From Aquirhabdus parva (GTDB taxonomy: Bacteria; Pseudomonadota; Gammaproteobacteria; Pseudomonadales; Moraxellaceae), in assembly GCF_003351745.1 (NCBI RefSeq), contig NZ_CP031222.1:1594207-1658206 (forward strand): a stretch of 64,000 nucleotides of DNA. Reading direction: 5' to 3'. The number at the start of each line of letters is the position of its first letter. The first letter of the stretch is position 1. Shown piece by piece: positions 37,199 to 46,210 of this stretch. The notes under the pieces are model-generated. The model searched no databases. It was not told the DNA's origin and was given only the letters and a program-made list of their open reading frames with translations. Both the position numbers and the translations under genes were made by a program.

Positions 37199-38365
37199 AT
37201 GTATAAAAATCAAAAGTTTCTGCTATTGGGATTAAGTCTAGCGCTATCGGCTTTGTCATCTGCATCGCCATTTCATGAACAAACACGACTACTCGTAGGT
37301 GGCTATAACAATGCAATCGCAAGTTATGTGTTTAATCAAAGCAATGGTCAAATTGAACAAAGCACGATTGTTCGAACACCTGCCCATAATGCATCTTGGT
37401 TTACCGTTGACGCAGAGCGAAATCGATTGTTTGCCGTTGATGAGATTGGCTCAAAATCGACGAAACCTGTAGGAAAAGTCAGTGGCTTTAAGCTACTAGA
37501 TCCAGCCAAGCCACTTGATAAAATCAATACTCAGCCGACATTAGGCGATGAGCCGACTTTTGTTGTGCATAGCCCAGATGGACATTATGTATTTGTAGCA
37601 AACTACGCCGTGAATCCAAATACAGGTGCAAGTCTTGTTGTTCTACCCATTGATCAAAATGGTCAATTAGGTGCAGTGACGCAACAACTCGTTCATCAGG
37701 CCAGTCATGTTAATCTTGAACGTCAGGCGTCATCGCATATACACCGCGTAACCTTAACACCTGATGGGCAATACGTTTTTATGATGGATTTAGGAGGTGA
37801 TCGCGTTTATGCCTACCGTTATGATGCTAAATCCGATCCTAAACATCCGCTCACTCCGGCAAAAGTACCTTACACCGCCCTTCCCCCAGGCTCTGGCCCA
37901 CGTCATTTGATCTTCTCTGCCGATGGTCATCATGCTTACCTTACACTTGAAATGGCTGGGAAGCTTGCCGTTTTTGATGTACTTGATGGCGAGCTCAAAC
38001 AACGTGCAATCATATCTTTGACACCTAGTGACTTTAAAGGCAAGTTAGGAGCTGGTGCTTTGCATCTTTCAGCAGATGGACAATTTCTGTATGTGAGTGA
38101 TCGCGGTAAAGATAATAAAATATTGGTTTATAGCGTGGATCCGACTACTGGTCTCCTCAGTCAAATACAACGCCGCTCTACGGAAGGTCAAGAACCCAGA
38201 GAGTTCGCTATATCTCCTGATGGGCACTACTTGTTGGTAACGAATCAATTTTCGAATGAGATTGTTACGTTTAAACGTGATCCCTCAAATGGAAAGCTGG
38301 GTGCATCAATCCAGAAAGTGAATGTCAAGGCACCTTCGATGCTTCAGTTTGTTCCTGAAAAATAG
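37199..38365 (+). CDS. Exported lactonase-family beta-propeller protein
   Basis: 388 residues of the 6-phosphogluconolactonase (YbhE) type seven-bladed propeller, with repeated motifs such as HSPDGHYVFVANY, LTPDGQYVFMMDL, LSADGQFLYVSDR and ISPDGHYLLVTNQ. Residues 1-22 look like a signal peptide (KFLLLGLSLALSALSSAS), so it acts outside the cytosol. It is convergent with a gluconate 2-dehydrogenase operon, so hydrolysis of glucono-1,5-lactone to gluconate in the periplasm is an attractive role. That role is inferred from context. Confidence 0.82.
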   Translation: MYKNQKFLLLGLSLALSALSSASPFHEQTRLLVGGYNNAIASYVFNQSNGQIEQSTIVRTPAHNASWFTVDAERNRLFAVDEIGSKSTKPVGKVSGFKLLDPAKPLDKINTQPTLGDEPTFVVHSPDGHYVFVANYAVNPNTGASLVVLPIDQNGQLGAVTQQLVHQASHVNLERQASSHIHRVTLTPDGQYVFMMDLGGDRVYAYRYDAKSDPKHPLTPAKVPYTALPPGSGPRHLIFSADGHHAYLTLEMAGKLAVFDVLDGELKQRAIISLTPSDFKGKLGAGALHLSADGQFLYVSDRGKDNKILVYSVDPTTGLLSQIQRRSTEGQEPREFAISPDGHYLLVTNQFSNEIVTFKRDPSNGKLGASIQKVNVKAPSMLQFVPEK

Positions 38366-38373
38366 CAAGAAGT

Positions 38374-38414
38374 AAACGATAAAATCTTTTAGTAATCAAT
38401 AGGTTTTATCGTTT
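38374..38414. terminator. Bidirectional AT-rich terminator
   Basis: Arms AAACGATAAAA (38374-38384) and TTTTATCGTTT (38404-38414) around a 19-nt loop, between two convergent genes. AT-rich, so moderately convincing. Confidence 0.6.
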
Positions 38415-38430
38415 CAAGCACGTACTAACC

Positions 38431-40224
38431 TTAAACTAGCGGTCCGGGATTTTTTAGATATTTATCTCGGATCGTGTGAGCGGACCAATACGACAATGCG
38501 GCAATAAGCCCTGTGGGGTTATAACCCAGTCCTTGAGGAAAAGCCGACGCACCCGGAACAAACACATTGTGTACATCCCAGCTTTGTAAATATCGATTCA
38601 GTGCACTGGTTTGACGATCAGTCCCCATAATGGCTCCGCCATTCATATGGGTGGTTTGATAGCTCACCGTATCAAAATGATCACCGACTTTCTTACCTGA
38701 GATGCTAATGGATTTAGGGTTCATGGCTTGGGCGATGCCTTGCATTTTTCCTACCATGAATTGATTCATCTTGATGTCGTTATCTTGCCAATCAAATGTC
38801 ATGCGTAATAATGGTTGCCCATAAGCATCACGATACGTGGGATCAAGATCAAGGTAATTATCGCGATAAGATTGATGGGCACCATGACAATCCATGGAGA
38901 TTGTATGAGCGTAATAGTCAGCAACACCTTTCTTCCATGCACTTCCCCATGCTGGAATTCCTGCGGGTAATGAGATTCCACTCACTGGCTTGACCCCAGC
39001 TTGGTTGACCCAAAAAGGCGAACCACCCACGAATCCTACTTGGCTATGGTCAAAGTTATCGGCATTAAAATCATCAATCGCTATGCCGTTTCCTCCTGCA
39101 CCGATAAAGGGGTTGGCATGTACATCTTTATCAAAGTAAGCCTTAATGGTCGCCATATTCTGATAGGCAAAGTTCTTCCCGACCACACCTGTATTCGTAA
39201 CTGGGTCATAAGGCTGACCTATACCCGAGAGCAGCATCATGCGGACATTATTGAATTGAAACATCGAGATAATGACAATATCTGCGGGTTGAAAAACCTC
39301 TTGGCCTTTGGGGTCGATATAAGTGACGCCCGTTGCAGTCTTTTTATCTTCGCTGAGATTCACCTTGAGCACATGACACTGAGGTCTTAACTCAAAGTTA
39401 GGCAATAGACGCAGCGCTGGGAGAATATTGACGTTAGGAGATGCTTTTGAGTAGTTATAACAGGCATAGCCGCTACAAAAACCGCAAAAGTTACAAGGAC
39501 CCATTTGGCAACCATACGGATTGGTGTAGGGTCCAGATGTATTCGCGGAAGGCATGTTATAGGGGTGATAACCAAGACTTTCAGCGGCTTTCCCCCATAG
39601 CTGAGCGGAAACCGTATTTTTTTGCGCAGCAAGTGGAAACTCACTAGAACGATCTGGTGAGAAAAAGTTACCACCAAAGCTGCCCTCTATACGCTGATTT
39701 CCGACCACTTGTCCTTTGACTGACCATGCCGAACCTGATGTACCAAAGACTTTCTCAGCAAAATCAAAATACGGCTCTAGCTCTTCATAGGAAACTCCGA
39801 AGTCTTGAATGGTCATGCCATTTGGAATGATCTGAGCCCCATATTTTTCGGTATAGTGGCTTTTTAAGCGGAGCTCGATAGGATCGACACGAAAGTGTAC
39901 TCCAGACCAATGCAAACCTGCACCGCCCACCCCCTCACCTGGTAAGAACGCACCCAAGACGCGATAAGGAGAGGCTGTATCAGTGATGGTATGGCGAATA
40001 CTGACGGTTTCTCGAGATAAATTCAGGAAGAGTTTCTTGCGGACATTGTAAGTTAATTCATCAATGGAGGTTGGATACGCCCCATCGGTCGCAGTATCGC
40101 GCATTACGCCTCGTTCTAAGGCAACGACATTCAAACCGGCATCAGCCAGTTCTTTAGCCATGATGGCCCCAGCCCAACCGAAGCCGACGACGACAACATT
40201 TGTTTTTTTCAGACTAGCAACCAT
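38431..40224 (-). CDS. Gluconate 2-dehydrogenase-type flavoprotein subunit (GMC family)
   Basis: 597 residues from the ATG at 40224, two bases after the stop of the small subunit. GMC oxidoreductase with the FAD loop GFGWAG (14-19), the GGAGLHWSGVHFR segment and the C-terminal HMNGGAIMG...VFVPGASAFPQGLGYNPT region bearing the active-site His. CNFCGFCSGYACYNY contributes a cysteine group typical of the membrane-bound gluconate/2-ketogluconate dehydrogenases. With the next two genes it forms a three-part enzyme oxidising gluconate or a related sugar acid in the periplasm, feeding electrons to the quinone pool. Exact substrate is inferred. Confidence 0.87.
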   Translation of the reverse strand: MVASLKKTNVVVVGFGWAGAIMAKELADAGLNVVALERGVMRDTATDGAYPTSIDELTYNVRKKLFLNLSRETVSIRHTITDTASPYRVLGAFLPGEGVGGAGLHWSGVHFRVDPIELRLKSHYTEKYGAQIIPNGMTIQDFGVSYEELEPYFDFAEKVFGTSGSAWSVKGQVVGNQRIEGSFGGNFFSPDRSSEFPLAAQKNTVSAQLWGKAAESLGYHPYNMPSANTSGPYTNPYGCQMGPCNFCGFCSGYACYNYSKASPNVNILPALRLLPNFELRPQCHVLKVNLSEDKKTATGVTYIDPKGQEVFQPADIVIISMFQFNNVRMMLLSGIGQPYDPVTNTGVVGKNFAYQNMATIKAYFDKDVHANPFIGAGGNGIAIDDFNADNFDHSQVGFVGGSPFWVNQAGVKPVSGISLPAGIPAWGSAWKKGVADYYAHTISMDCHGAHQSYRDNYLDLDPTYRDAYGQPLLRMTFDWQDNDIKMNQFMVGKMQGIAQAMNPKSISISGKKVGDHFDTVSYQTTHMNGGAIMGTDRQTSALNRYLQSWDVHNVFVPGASAFPQGLGYNPTGLIAALSYWSAHTIRDKYLKNPGPLV

Positions 40225-40225
40225 A

Positions 40226-40933
40226 CTAACCTCGTTGTCCATTGATCGACACTGGGGGCAAAGGATAGGCTTCATTGCGATCAACCCAATCCATAAAGTC
40301 AGCTCGAGCTCCGGGAAATCCAATCAATGTCCAGCCTACAAGCCCTTTATTTCCCCCATGTACAGGATCAGAAAAGAAGCCTTCACGTGTGTTTTGTAAT
40401 AAAAAGGAAAAAAACGTTTTGGAGGGAACATCATTGAATTGTGCATGCCCGGATTCAAAGTCTTTCAGCATTAGATCCTGTAGGTCAGCAGATAACTGAT
40501 CGAATGATTTATGGTGGATTTGCTGGACATATTGGTTTGCTGCTTTAATGCCTAAACGATAGATATCACGAGGCACTAGGCGTAATTGATAGCCCAGTGT
40601 TGACGGTGCATCTGGCTGAAAAGGTGCTTGCATATACCACAGCGCTCCCCTTGCATATTCACTATTCATTTGCCGATCAATGAATTCTGGAACGCCTGCC
40701 TCTAAGGCACCATGGCCCAACTCATCGTGTGGGATTAACCGTGCGGTTGCGGCTTGTATAAAAGTCCATTCATTTTGAGTGAAAAATGTCGGTTTATATT
40801 CTTTAGCTGCAGATTGGCTGCTATCACTTTGCACACATTGCGGTAAAACTGCTGCGGTTATCGCAACGGCACCAAGCCCTTGAAACAGCTTGCGCCGTGA
40901 GAGTGATCGATCCTGTGGTTTATCCGCCATCAT
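40226..40933 (-). CDS. Gluconate 2-dehydrogenase small (gamma) subunit
   Basis: 235 residues with a Tat signal ([19 protein letters not shown]), exporting it and probably its flavoprotein partner, which lacks its own signal. The mature part carries [40 protein letters not shown], typical of the gluconate 2-dehydrogenase subunit 3 family. It is encoded between the cytochrome and flavoprotein subunits, with gaps of 18 and 1 bp. Confidence 0.87.
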   Translation of the reverse strand: MMADKPQDRSLSRRKLFQGLGAVAITAAVLPQCVQSDSSQSAAKEYKPTFFTQNEWTFIQAATARLIPHDELGHGALEAGVPEFIDRQMNSEYARGALWYMQAPFQPDAPSTLGYQLRLVPRDIYRLGIKAANQYVQQIHHKSFDQLSADLQDLMLKDFESGHAQFNDVPSKTFFSFLLQNTREGFFSDPVHGGNKGLVGWTLIGFPGARADFMDWVDRNEAYPLPPVSINGQRG

Positions 40934-40951
40934 CTATACCTCTTACAAAGT

Positions 40952-42277
40952 TTATTGCTTTAAAGTTTTACGCACGCTATGGACTTGAGATGAATCAACA
41001 CTGGATGCATGGTTACCAAAATTCTGTCTGATAAACGTCGCCAATTGAGCAACGTCATCATCTGACAGCCGTTGAGCAAATCCGGGCATAGACAAATCTG
41101 ATGGCGCCGTATGGGTTTGCGGCAAGGTACTGCCCGTTAGAATTAAACGAATCATTGAAATTGGGTTGTCTGATAATACGGAAGGATTATTGGCAATACT
41201 CGGAAATACGCGAGCATATCCTTGACCATCACTACGATGACAGCCTGCACAGTTATCGACATATAACGCAGCACCATGGGTAGGGTTTTTTCCTGCATAG
41301 AGTGCTTTTGCCATTGCGTCATCCGCTGTGTAGGAGGCTTTACTCTCTTTACTCGGAGTCAATGTTTTTAAGTAAGCGGCAATTGCTTTTAGATCTGCAT
41401 CGGACATGTTTTGCGTACTGTGAATGACGACATCATTCATAGGACTACCGATCACTGTGTGATGCTGGTTTCTGCCTGTTTTTAATGTGTCGACGATATC
41501 TTTTTCGGACCAACTTCCTAAACCTGTGGCTAAATCCGCACGGAGATTAGAGGTAAACCAGCCATCGATCACTTGTCCGCCGGCTAAATAATGCGCACCA
41601 TTTGATCCGTAATCGGTTAAAGTTTTTTCTTGCATTGTCAGTAGTCTAGGGGTGTGACAACTGCCGCAGTGTCCGGATGCTTGAACCAGATATGCACCCC
41701 GCGCAATTTCTGGTGAGGGGTATTGTTTGGCATCAAACTTAACATCCACGCTTGGAGCGAATAGTTTGCGCCATATGTTTAGAGGCCAGCGTATTGATAA
41801 TGGCCAAGGAATACCAGTTGCGCGGTTTTCAGCCTGAACAGGGCTAACTCCCTGCATAAAGTAGGCATACAAAGCCCGTACGTCTTCATCAGACAGACGC
41901 ACATAGGATGGATATGGCATGGCGGGATATAGCGTTAAGCCATCAGGGCGGATCCCATGTCGAACAGCGCGATCAAAATCAGACAGCGTATAGTGTCCTA
42001 TTCCTGTCTGTTTATCAGGGGTGATGTTGGTGCTGTAGATAGTGCCGATTGGTGAGGCCATACCTAGACCACCAGCAAACAGCTTGCCTTGGGGCGCTGT
42101 ATGGCACGCTGTGCAATCACTGGCAACGGCAATGTATTGACCACGTGCGACGAGTGCCGAGTTAATTGGCTCAGTTGCTATAGGAGGTGTTTTGGTTGGC
42201 CAGAAGGCAAAAGCAAGCACGATAATAAATAATATTATCGCCAGAATAAACAAACCCAGCAGTGTTTTCTTCATCAT
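40952..42277 (-). CDS. Triheme cytochrome c subunit of gluconate 2-dehydrogenase
   Basis: 441 residues with an N-terminal membrane anchor (about 4-26) and three CXXCH heme sites: CTACH (55-59), CGSCH (about 204) and CAGCH (about 342), each in its own cytochrome c domain. It passes electrons from the flavoprotein to ubiquinone. First gene of the operon; the 490-bp upstream region is non-coding and divergent to the adenosine kinase gene. Similar cytochromes serve alcohol and aldehyde dehydrogenases, but its partners here point to a gluconate-type enzyme. Confidence 0.88.
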   Translation of the reverse strand: MMKKTLLGLFILAIILFIIVLAFAFWPTKTPPIATEPINSALVARGQYIAVASDCTACHTAPQGKLFAGGLGMASPIGTIYSTNITPDKQTGIGHYTLSDFDRAVRHGIRPDGLTLYPAMPYPSYVRLSDEDVRALYAYFMQGVSPVQAENRATGIPWPLSIRWPLNIWRKLFAPSVDVKFDAKQYPSPEIARGAYLVQASGHCGSCHTPRLLTMQEKTLTDYGSNGAHYLAGGQVIDGWFTSNLRADLATGLGSWSEKDIVDTLKTGRNQHHTVIGSPMNDVVIHSTQNMSDADLKAIAAYLKTLTPSKESKASYTADDAMAKALYAGKNPTHGAALYVDNCAGCHRSDGQGYARVFPSIANNPSVLSDNPISMIRLILTGSTLPQTHTAPSDLSMPGFAQRLSDDDVAQLATFIRQNFGNHASSVDSSQVHSVRKTLKQ

Positions 42278-42766
42278 CTAATCACTCTCATTGCTGGGCA
42301 GTGGATGTAATTAAAATCTCATTCTTTATAATTCATCAATTTGATTCAATGATCAATCTGTAAAAATCATTAAATGTAGAAGATTACAAATAACCCTAAG
42401 AGTAATTAAATATCAAGTCAATGATTATTTAAATTTGAAAGTTTTATTATTCGAGCTCAATATTAAAATGGCGTATGGAAATTTCGCTCTTCCTCACGCC
42501 TCTCCTGATCACAATAGTGCAAGAGCATGCGTTTTGTGTTTCAATATTACAGTGTCTAAGTCAAGTCTTAACATCATACAAGCAGCTAATTTCATTGATC
42601 TTGTATGCATTTTTGGCTAGTTTTAGCATATAATTAAGCGCATTTATAAGCAAATTTAACGTATTGACTCACCACGCGGGATCAATCTTACTTCGTTGAA
42701 TCACTTTTCATCAGTAAAAATGATCGCCTCTCTTTAAATTTAAATCGTACTTTGGAAACTCCCGAT
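42278..42766. other. Intergenic region upstream of divergent cytochrome and kinase genes
   Basis: About 490 bp, AT-rich, no gene with coding character. Promoters of the flanking divergent genes are expected; nothing more specific is visible. Confidence 0.45.
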
Positions 42767-43768
42767 ATGTCAGTTGAACTTTATGGAATTGGTAATGCGC
42801 TTGTCGATCAAGAATACGCAATTCAGGATGACTTTTTGAGTTCAACGGGTTTAACCAAAGGTACCATGCAATTAGCCGAGAGTGATGCTCAGTATGCACT
42901 TATCAGCGCTTTGAACAATCACACTACAAGTGCTGGCCAAGTCAGTGGCGGTTCAGGCGCAAACTCCATTTATGCCTTCAGTGCATTAGGCGGCCAAGCC
43001 TTCTATGCTTGCCGTGTAGGAAATGATGATTTAGGTCAGTTTTATTTAAAAGATTTGGCTGCAGCGAATGTGCATGTCTCACCAATTTCTGAAGGTACTG
43101 GAACCACGGGCACTTGCTTGGTATTGATTACGCCAGATGGTGAACGCACCATGCATACCCATTTAGGCATCACGACCGACTTATCTATTGATCAAGTCGA
43201 TTTAAAACCCCTAGAGAGTGCGCAGTATCTCTATATCGAAGGGTATCTGGCCACCAGTCAAACTGCCCGTGAAGCCGTTCGTCATGCCCGTGCTCAGGCA
43301 CGTGCACAAAAAACAAAAATCGCAATCAGCTTATCAGACCCAGCGATGGTTCAATATGCGCGAGAAGGTTTAGTGGACTTAATTGACGATGGCGTAGATA
43401 TTTTATTTTGCAATGAGTTAGAAGCTCAGATGTTTACTGGTGAATCTGCGCTTGAGCAAGCGCTATCTGCACTGCTTACGCACAGTAAATTAGTCGTGAT
43501 TACTCGCGGTGCTGAAGGGGCACTGATTGGGTATGATGATGTCATTATCCCTGTCCCTCCCCAAGTTGCACCTCAAGTATTGGATACCAATGGTGCTGGC
43601 GATGCGTTTTCGGGCGCATTCTTGTTTGGCTTAAGCCGCGGCTTCACCCTGAGTGATTGCGGCTTTTTAGCAACGGCAATTTCATCGACTCTGGTGGGAC
43701 AGTTTGGTGCACGTCTACGTCGTGAACAATATGCTGAGATTTTAGATAAGACCATCTCTAAAGCGTAA
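42767..43768 (+). CDS. PfkB-family carbohydrate kinase, adenosine kinase type
   Basis: 333 residues from the ATG at 42767, with GGAA 9 bp upstream. It has the PfkB signature 1 region (GGSGANSIYAFSALGGQAFY) and signature 2 DTNGAGDAFSGAF, whose last Asp (about 277) is the catalytic base. Overall form is that of the proteobacterial adenosine kinases, which phosphorylate adenosine to AMP in nucleoside salvage; other PfkB members use ribose, fructose or guanosine/inosine, so the substrate is not certain. A Rieske protein gene follows 40 bp later. Confidence 0.82.
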   Translation: MSVELYGIGNALVDQEYAIQDDFLSSTGLTKGTMQLAESDAQYALISALNNHTTSAGQVSGGSGANSIYAFSALGGQAFYACRVGNDDLGQFYLKDLAAANVHVSPISEGTGTTGTCLVLITPDGERTMHTHLGITTDLSIDQVDLKPLESAQYLYIEGYLATSQTAREAVRHARAQARAQKTKIAISLSDPAMVQYAREGLVDLIDDGVDILFCNELEAQMFTGESALEQALSALLTHSKLVVITRGAEGALIGYDDVIIPVPPQVAPQVLDTNGAGDAFSGAFLFGLSRGFTLSDCGFLATAISSTLVGQFGARLRREQYAEILDKTISKA

Positions 43769-43808
43769 TTTTAAGAAAAGTGATAGATCCATCAATGCGG
43801 GGTGTGCC

Positions 43809-44129
43809 GTGGAAATGATATGTAAAACTGAACAGGTCGATGAACGTGATGCCCGGAGCTTTGATACACCGAAAGGCGAAGTGATCGTCACTCAGCGGGA
43901 TGGAATGTTTTATGCCTATTTGAACCATTGCCCGCATTTAGGGGTCAGTCTTGAGTTCCAAGAAAATCAATTTATGGATATGGATCGTGAGTTCCTCATC
44001 TGCGCAAATCATGGTGCACTATTTCAAGTTGAAGATGGACTGTGTGTGTTTGGCCCATGTAAAGGCCAAGCTTTGACCAAAATTGATATTGAAGTGCATT
44101 CTGATGGTGGTGTCTTTTTTAGAGCCTAA
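43809..44129 (+). CDS. Rieske [2Fe-2S] ferredoxin-like protein
   Basis: 106 residues with both Rieske cluster motifs: Cys41-x-His43 (HCPHLGV) and Cys65-x2-His68 (CANHGALF), spaced 20-25 residues as usual. There is no membrane anchor, so this is a soluble Rieske ferredoxin such as those of oxygenase systems or NirD-like proteins. Translation probably starts at GTG 43809, with ATG 43815 as alternative. Downstream of the kinase gene on the same strand; a functional link is not evident. Confidence 0.85.
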   Translation: MEMICKTEQVDERDARSFDTPKGEVIVTQRDGMFYAYLNHCPHLGVSLEFQENQFMDMDREFLICANHGALFQVEDGLCVFGPCKGQALTKIDIEVHSDGGVFFRA

Positions 44130-44388
44130 CCTCATGTTTTCACCGACTGAGTTTTTGATGCCTAACAAAACAGTGTGTTTCATATAAATCACTCCAGCTT
44201 GTATGACAACAAGATGGTTTTCGAATAGCCATTTAAGCTACGATCAAGGTGTAAACAGCGGATTCGAATCGTGCTGTTACCAAAATCTATCGTGAGTTAA
44301 ACGGATGGTCTGTTTAATATTTTTCTTATGCTCTTTATGATGAACGGCTTATTACTCCCCGATTCTTTATTTACAGTGCGTCAATCTT

Positions 44389-44883
44389 ATGCCACATAGA
44401 AAGTTTTTTTCTTACCCATTTCGCGTTTATATAGAAGATACGGATGCAGGCGGCATTGTTTATCACGCTAATCATCTGAAATATATGGAGCGAACCCGTA
44501 CCGAATGGCTACGGGCACAAGGGATAGATCATTATCTTTTTAGTGGTGAAAACAATGCATTAGACACAAGTCAACTCACAAATGATCAAGAAAGTTTACT
44601 GAAGTCATCTTTTTCTTTTGTGGTGCATCAGTTACAAATCACGTATCACCAACCTGCAATCATGGATGACCTGCTCATTGTAACCATTGAGGCAGTATCC
44701 TGTGGTGCAGCATCTTTTGTGCTTAAACAACGAATCGAACGTGATGACACCATTAATGGCGTGGTAAAGCGCGTTATTATTGCGACGGCTGCGGTGACCT
44801 TGGCGTGTTTGAATGGCAAATTAAAGCCTCGTCGCCTGCCCGATAATATTCGTGATCTGGTCCAGCTTGCATTACAAGATTAG
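44389..44883 (+). CDS. ybgC: Tol-Pal-associated acyl-CoA thioesterase
   Basis: 164-residue hotdog-fold thioesterase. YPFRVYIEDTDAGGIVYHANHLKYMERTR is the conserved YbgC beginning, with the catalytic Asp in TDAGG. It hydrolyses acyl-CoA or acyl-ACP thioesters and is nearly always the first gene of tol-pal clusters. A gap of 118 bp separates it from tolQ. It is slightly longer than usual (about 135 residues), owing to an insert around residues 45-70 with several Asn, Asp and Ser. Confidence 0.92.
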   Translation: MPHRKFFSYPFRVYIEDTDAGGIVYHANHLKYMERTRTEWLRAQGIDHYLFSGENNALDTSQLTNDQESLLKSSFSFVVHQLQITYHQPAIMDDLLIVTIEAVSCGAASFVLKQRIERDDTINGVVKRVIIATAAVTLACLNGKLKPRRLPDNIRDLVQLALQD

Positions 44884-45001
44884 ATGACTCAAAGCTAAGA
44901 AGGTAAACGCCTTTAAAAGTTTTTTATATTGATTTATTGATGTTTTTATTTGCTTTATATGATTTTTTGAACCTTTTTTCTTATTTAGATAGTGATAACC
45001 A

Positions 45002-45670
45002 ATGGCCGCTCCTACTCTTAGTTTTATTGATTTAGTCACTCATGCGAGTGTTATTGTTAAATTTGTGATGATTCTGCTTTTTGCAGCATCTGTTTATGGC
45101 TGGTATCTGATTGCTAAACTTGAACTTTTACACAGTAAAGTGACTAAAGAAGATCATCATTTCGAACAAGTTTTCTGGTCTGGTGCGGAGCTAAAAACCT
45201 TATTCCAAAAAGCGCAAGTGAATCCCAAAAAACAAGGCTATGAAGCTGTTTTTTATGAGGGTTTCTCTGAGTTCGTGAAGTTACGCCAAAAGGGTGTAAG
45301 CCGTGAAGAACGCTTAGCAGGCACTGAGCGTATGCTCCGTGTGTCACTAGCACGTCAGCAAACGCCACTCGAACAAGGTCTACCACTGCTTGCAAGTATT
45401 GGTTCTGTCGCGCCCTATATCGGTTTGTTTGGTACCGTTTGGGGGATTATGAATGCCTTTATGGGGCTATCCCAAGTTCAACAAGCGACTTTGGCGGCCG
45501 TTGCACCCGGTATTGCTGAGGCGCTGATTGCGACGGCGATCGGTCTATTTGCGGCAATCCCTGCGGTACTCGCTTTTAACCGTTATAGCGCAAAAAGTGA
45601 AGCTGTCTATCAACAGCGTGTTCTTTTTGCAGAAGAGCTGACTGGTTTATTGCAGCGTGAGGCAAGCTAA
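45002..45670 (+). CDS. tolQ: Tol-Pal proton channel subunit TolQ
   Basis: 222 residues of the TolQ/ExbB family with three membrane helices, at about 18-38, 125-148 and 165-188. The conserved stretch LASIGSVAPYIGLFGTVWGIMNAF and the following IAEALIATAIGLFAAIPAVLAFNRY line the proton path. With TolR it turns proton motive force into movement of TolA, which maintains outer membrane constriction at division. tolR begins directly after the stop. Confidence 0.96.
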   Translation: MAAPTLSFIDLVTHASVIVKFVMILLFAASVYGWYLIAKLELLHSKVTKEDHHFEQVFWSGAELKTLFQKAQVNPKKQGYEAVFYEGFSEFVKLRQKGVSREERLAGTERMLRVSLARQQTPLEQGLPLLASIGSVAPYIGLFGTVWGIMNAFMGLSQVQQATLAAVAPGIAEALIATAIGLFAAIPAVLAFNRYSAKSEAVYQQRVLFAEELTGLLQREAS

Positions 45671-46120
45671 ATGGCATTATCTGGCAGCCCATTTGCACGG
45701 GTAAAAAAACCGCTTAAAAGCGATATGAACGTCGTACCTTATATCGATGTTATGTTGGTATTGCTGGTGATCTTTATGGTCACAGCACCAATGATTACAG
45801 CGGGTTTGACTGTTGATTTACCAAAAGCGGTTAGTGATCCCTTGTCTGTATCTAAAGATCGTCCTGCAATAGTGACCGTTGAAGCCGATGGCAAACTCTC
45901 GGTTCGTTTTGGTGAAGAGAAAGATCAGACGGTGACTCAATCAGAGCTTAGCGATCAATTGGCTCAAGCCCAATTGAAAAACCCTAATCTTGCTGTATTG
46001 GTTCAAGGGGACAGAAAGGTGCCTTATGGGGATGTAGTCACGTTGATGGCAACGCTACAAGCCAGTGGTCTACCTCAAGTGGGTTTGATGACAGAGCAAT
46101 TGTCACCGTCTAAACCTTAA
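45671..46120 (+). CDS. tolR: Tol-Pal subunit TolR
   Basis: 149 residues, one membrane helix near the N-terminus (about 20-40) within KSDMNVVPYIDVMLVLLVIF; the Asp in PYIDVMLVLL is the proton-conducting residue of the TolR/ExbD family. The periplasmic domain follows. Starts at the base after the tolQ stop; 90 bp separate it from tolA. Confidence 0.95.
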   Translation: MALSGSPFARVKKPLKSDMNVVPYIDVMLVLLVIFMVTAPMITAGLTVDLPKAVSDPLSVSKDRPAIVTVEADGKLSVRFGEEKDQTVTQSELSDQLAQAQLKNPNLAVLVQGDRKVPYGDVVTLMATLQASGLPQVGLMTEQLSPSKP

Positions 46121-46210
46121 CGTGTCACCCAAGATTGCTTAGACTTAATTTATGTTGATAACTAAACTGTGAATTCAATTAACGTAACGCCTGAAAGACA
46201 ACGACATGGG

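Noticed and set aside
42435-42620. 61-residue open frame in the cytochrome/kinase intergenic region
   Set aside because: No ribosome site, no recognisable composition and AT-rich random character.
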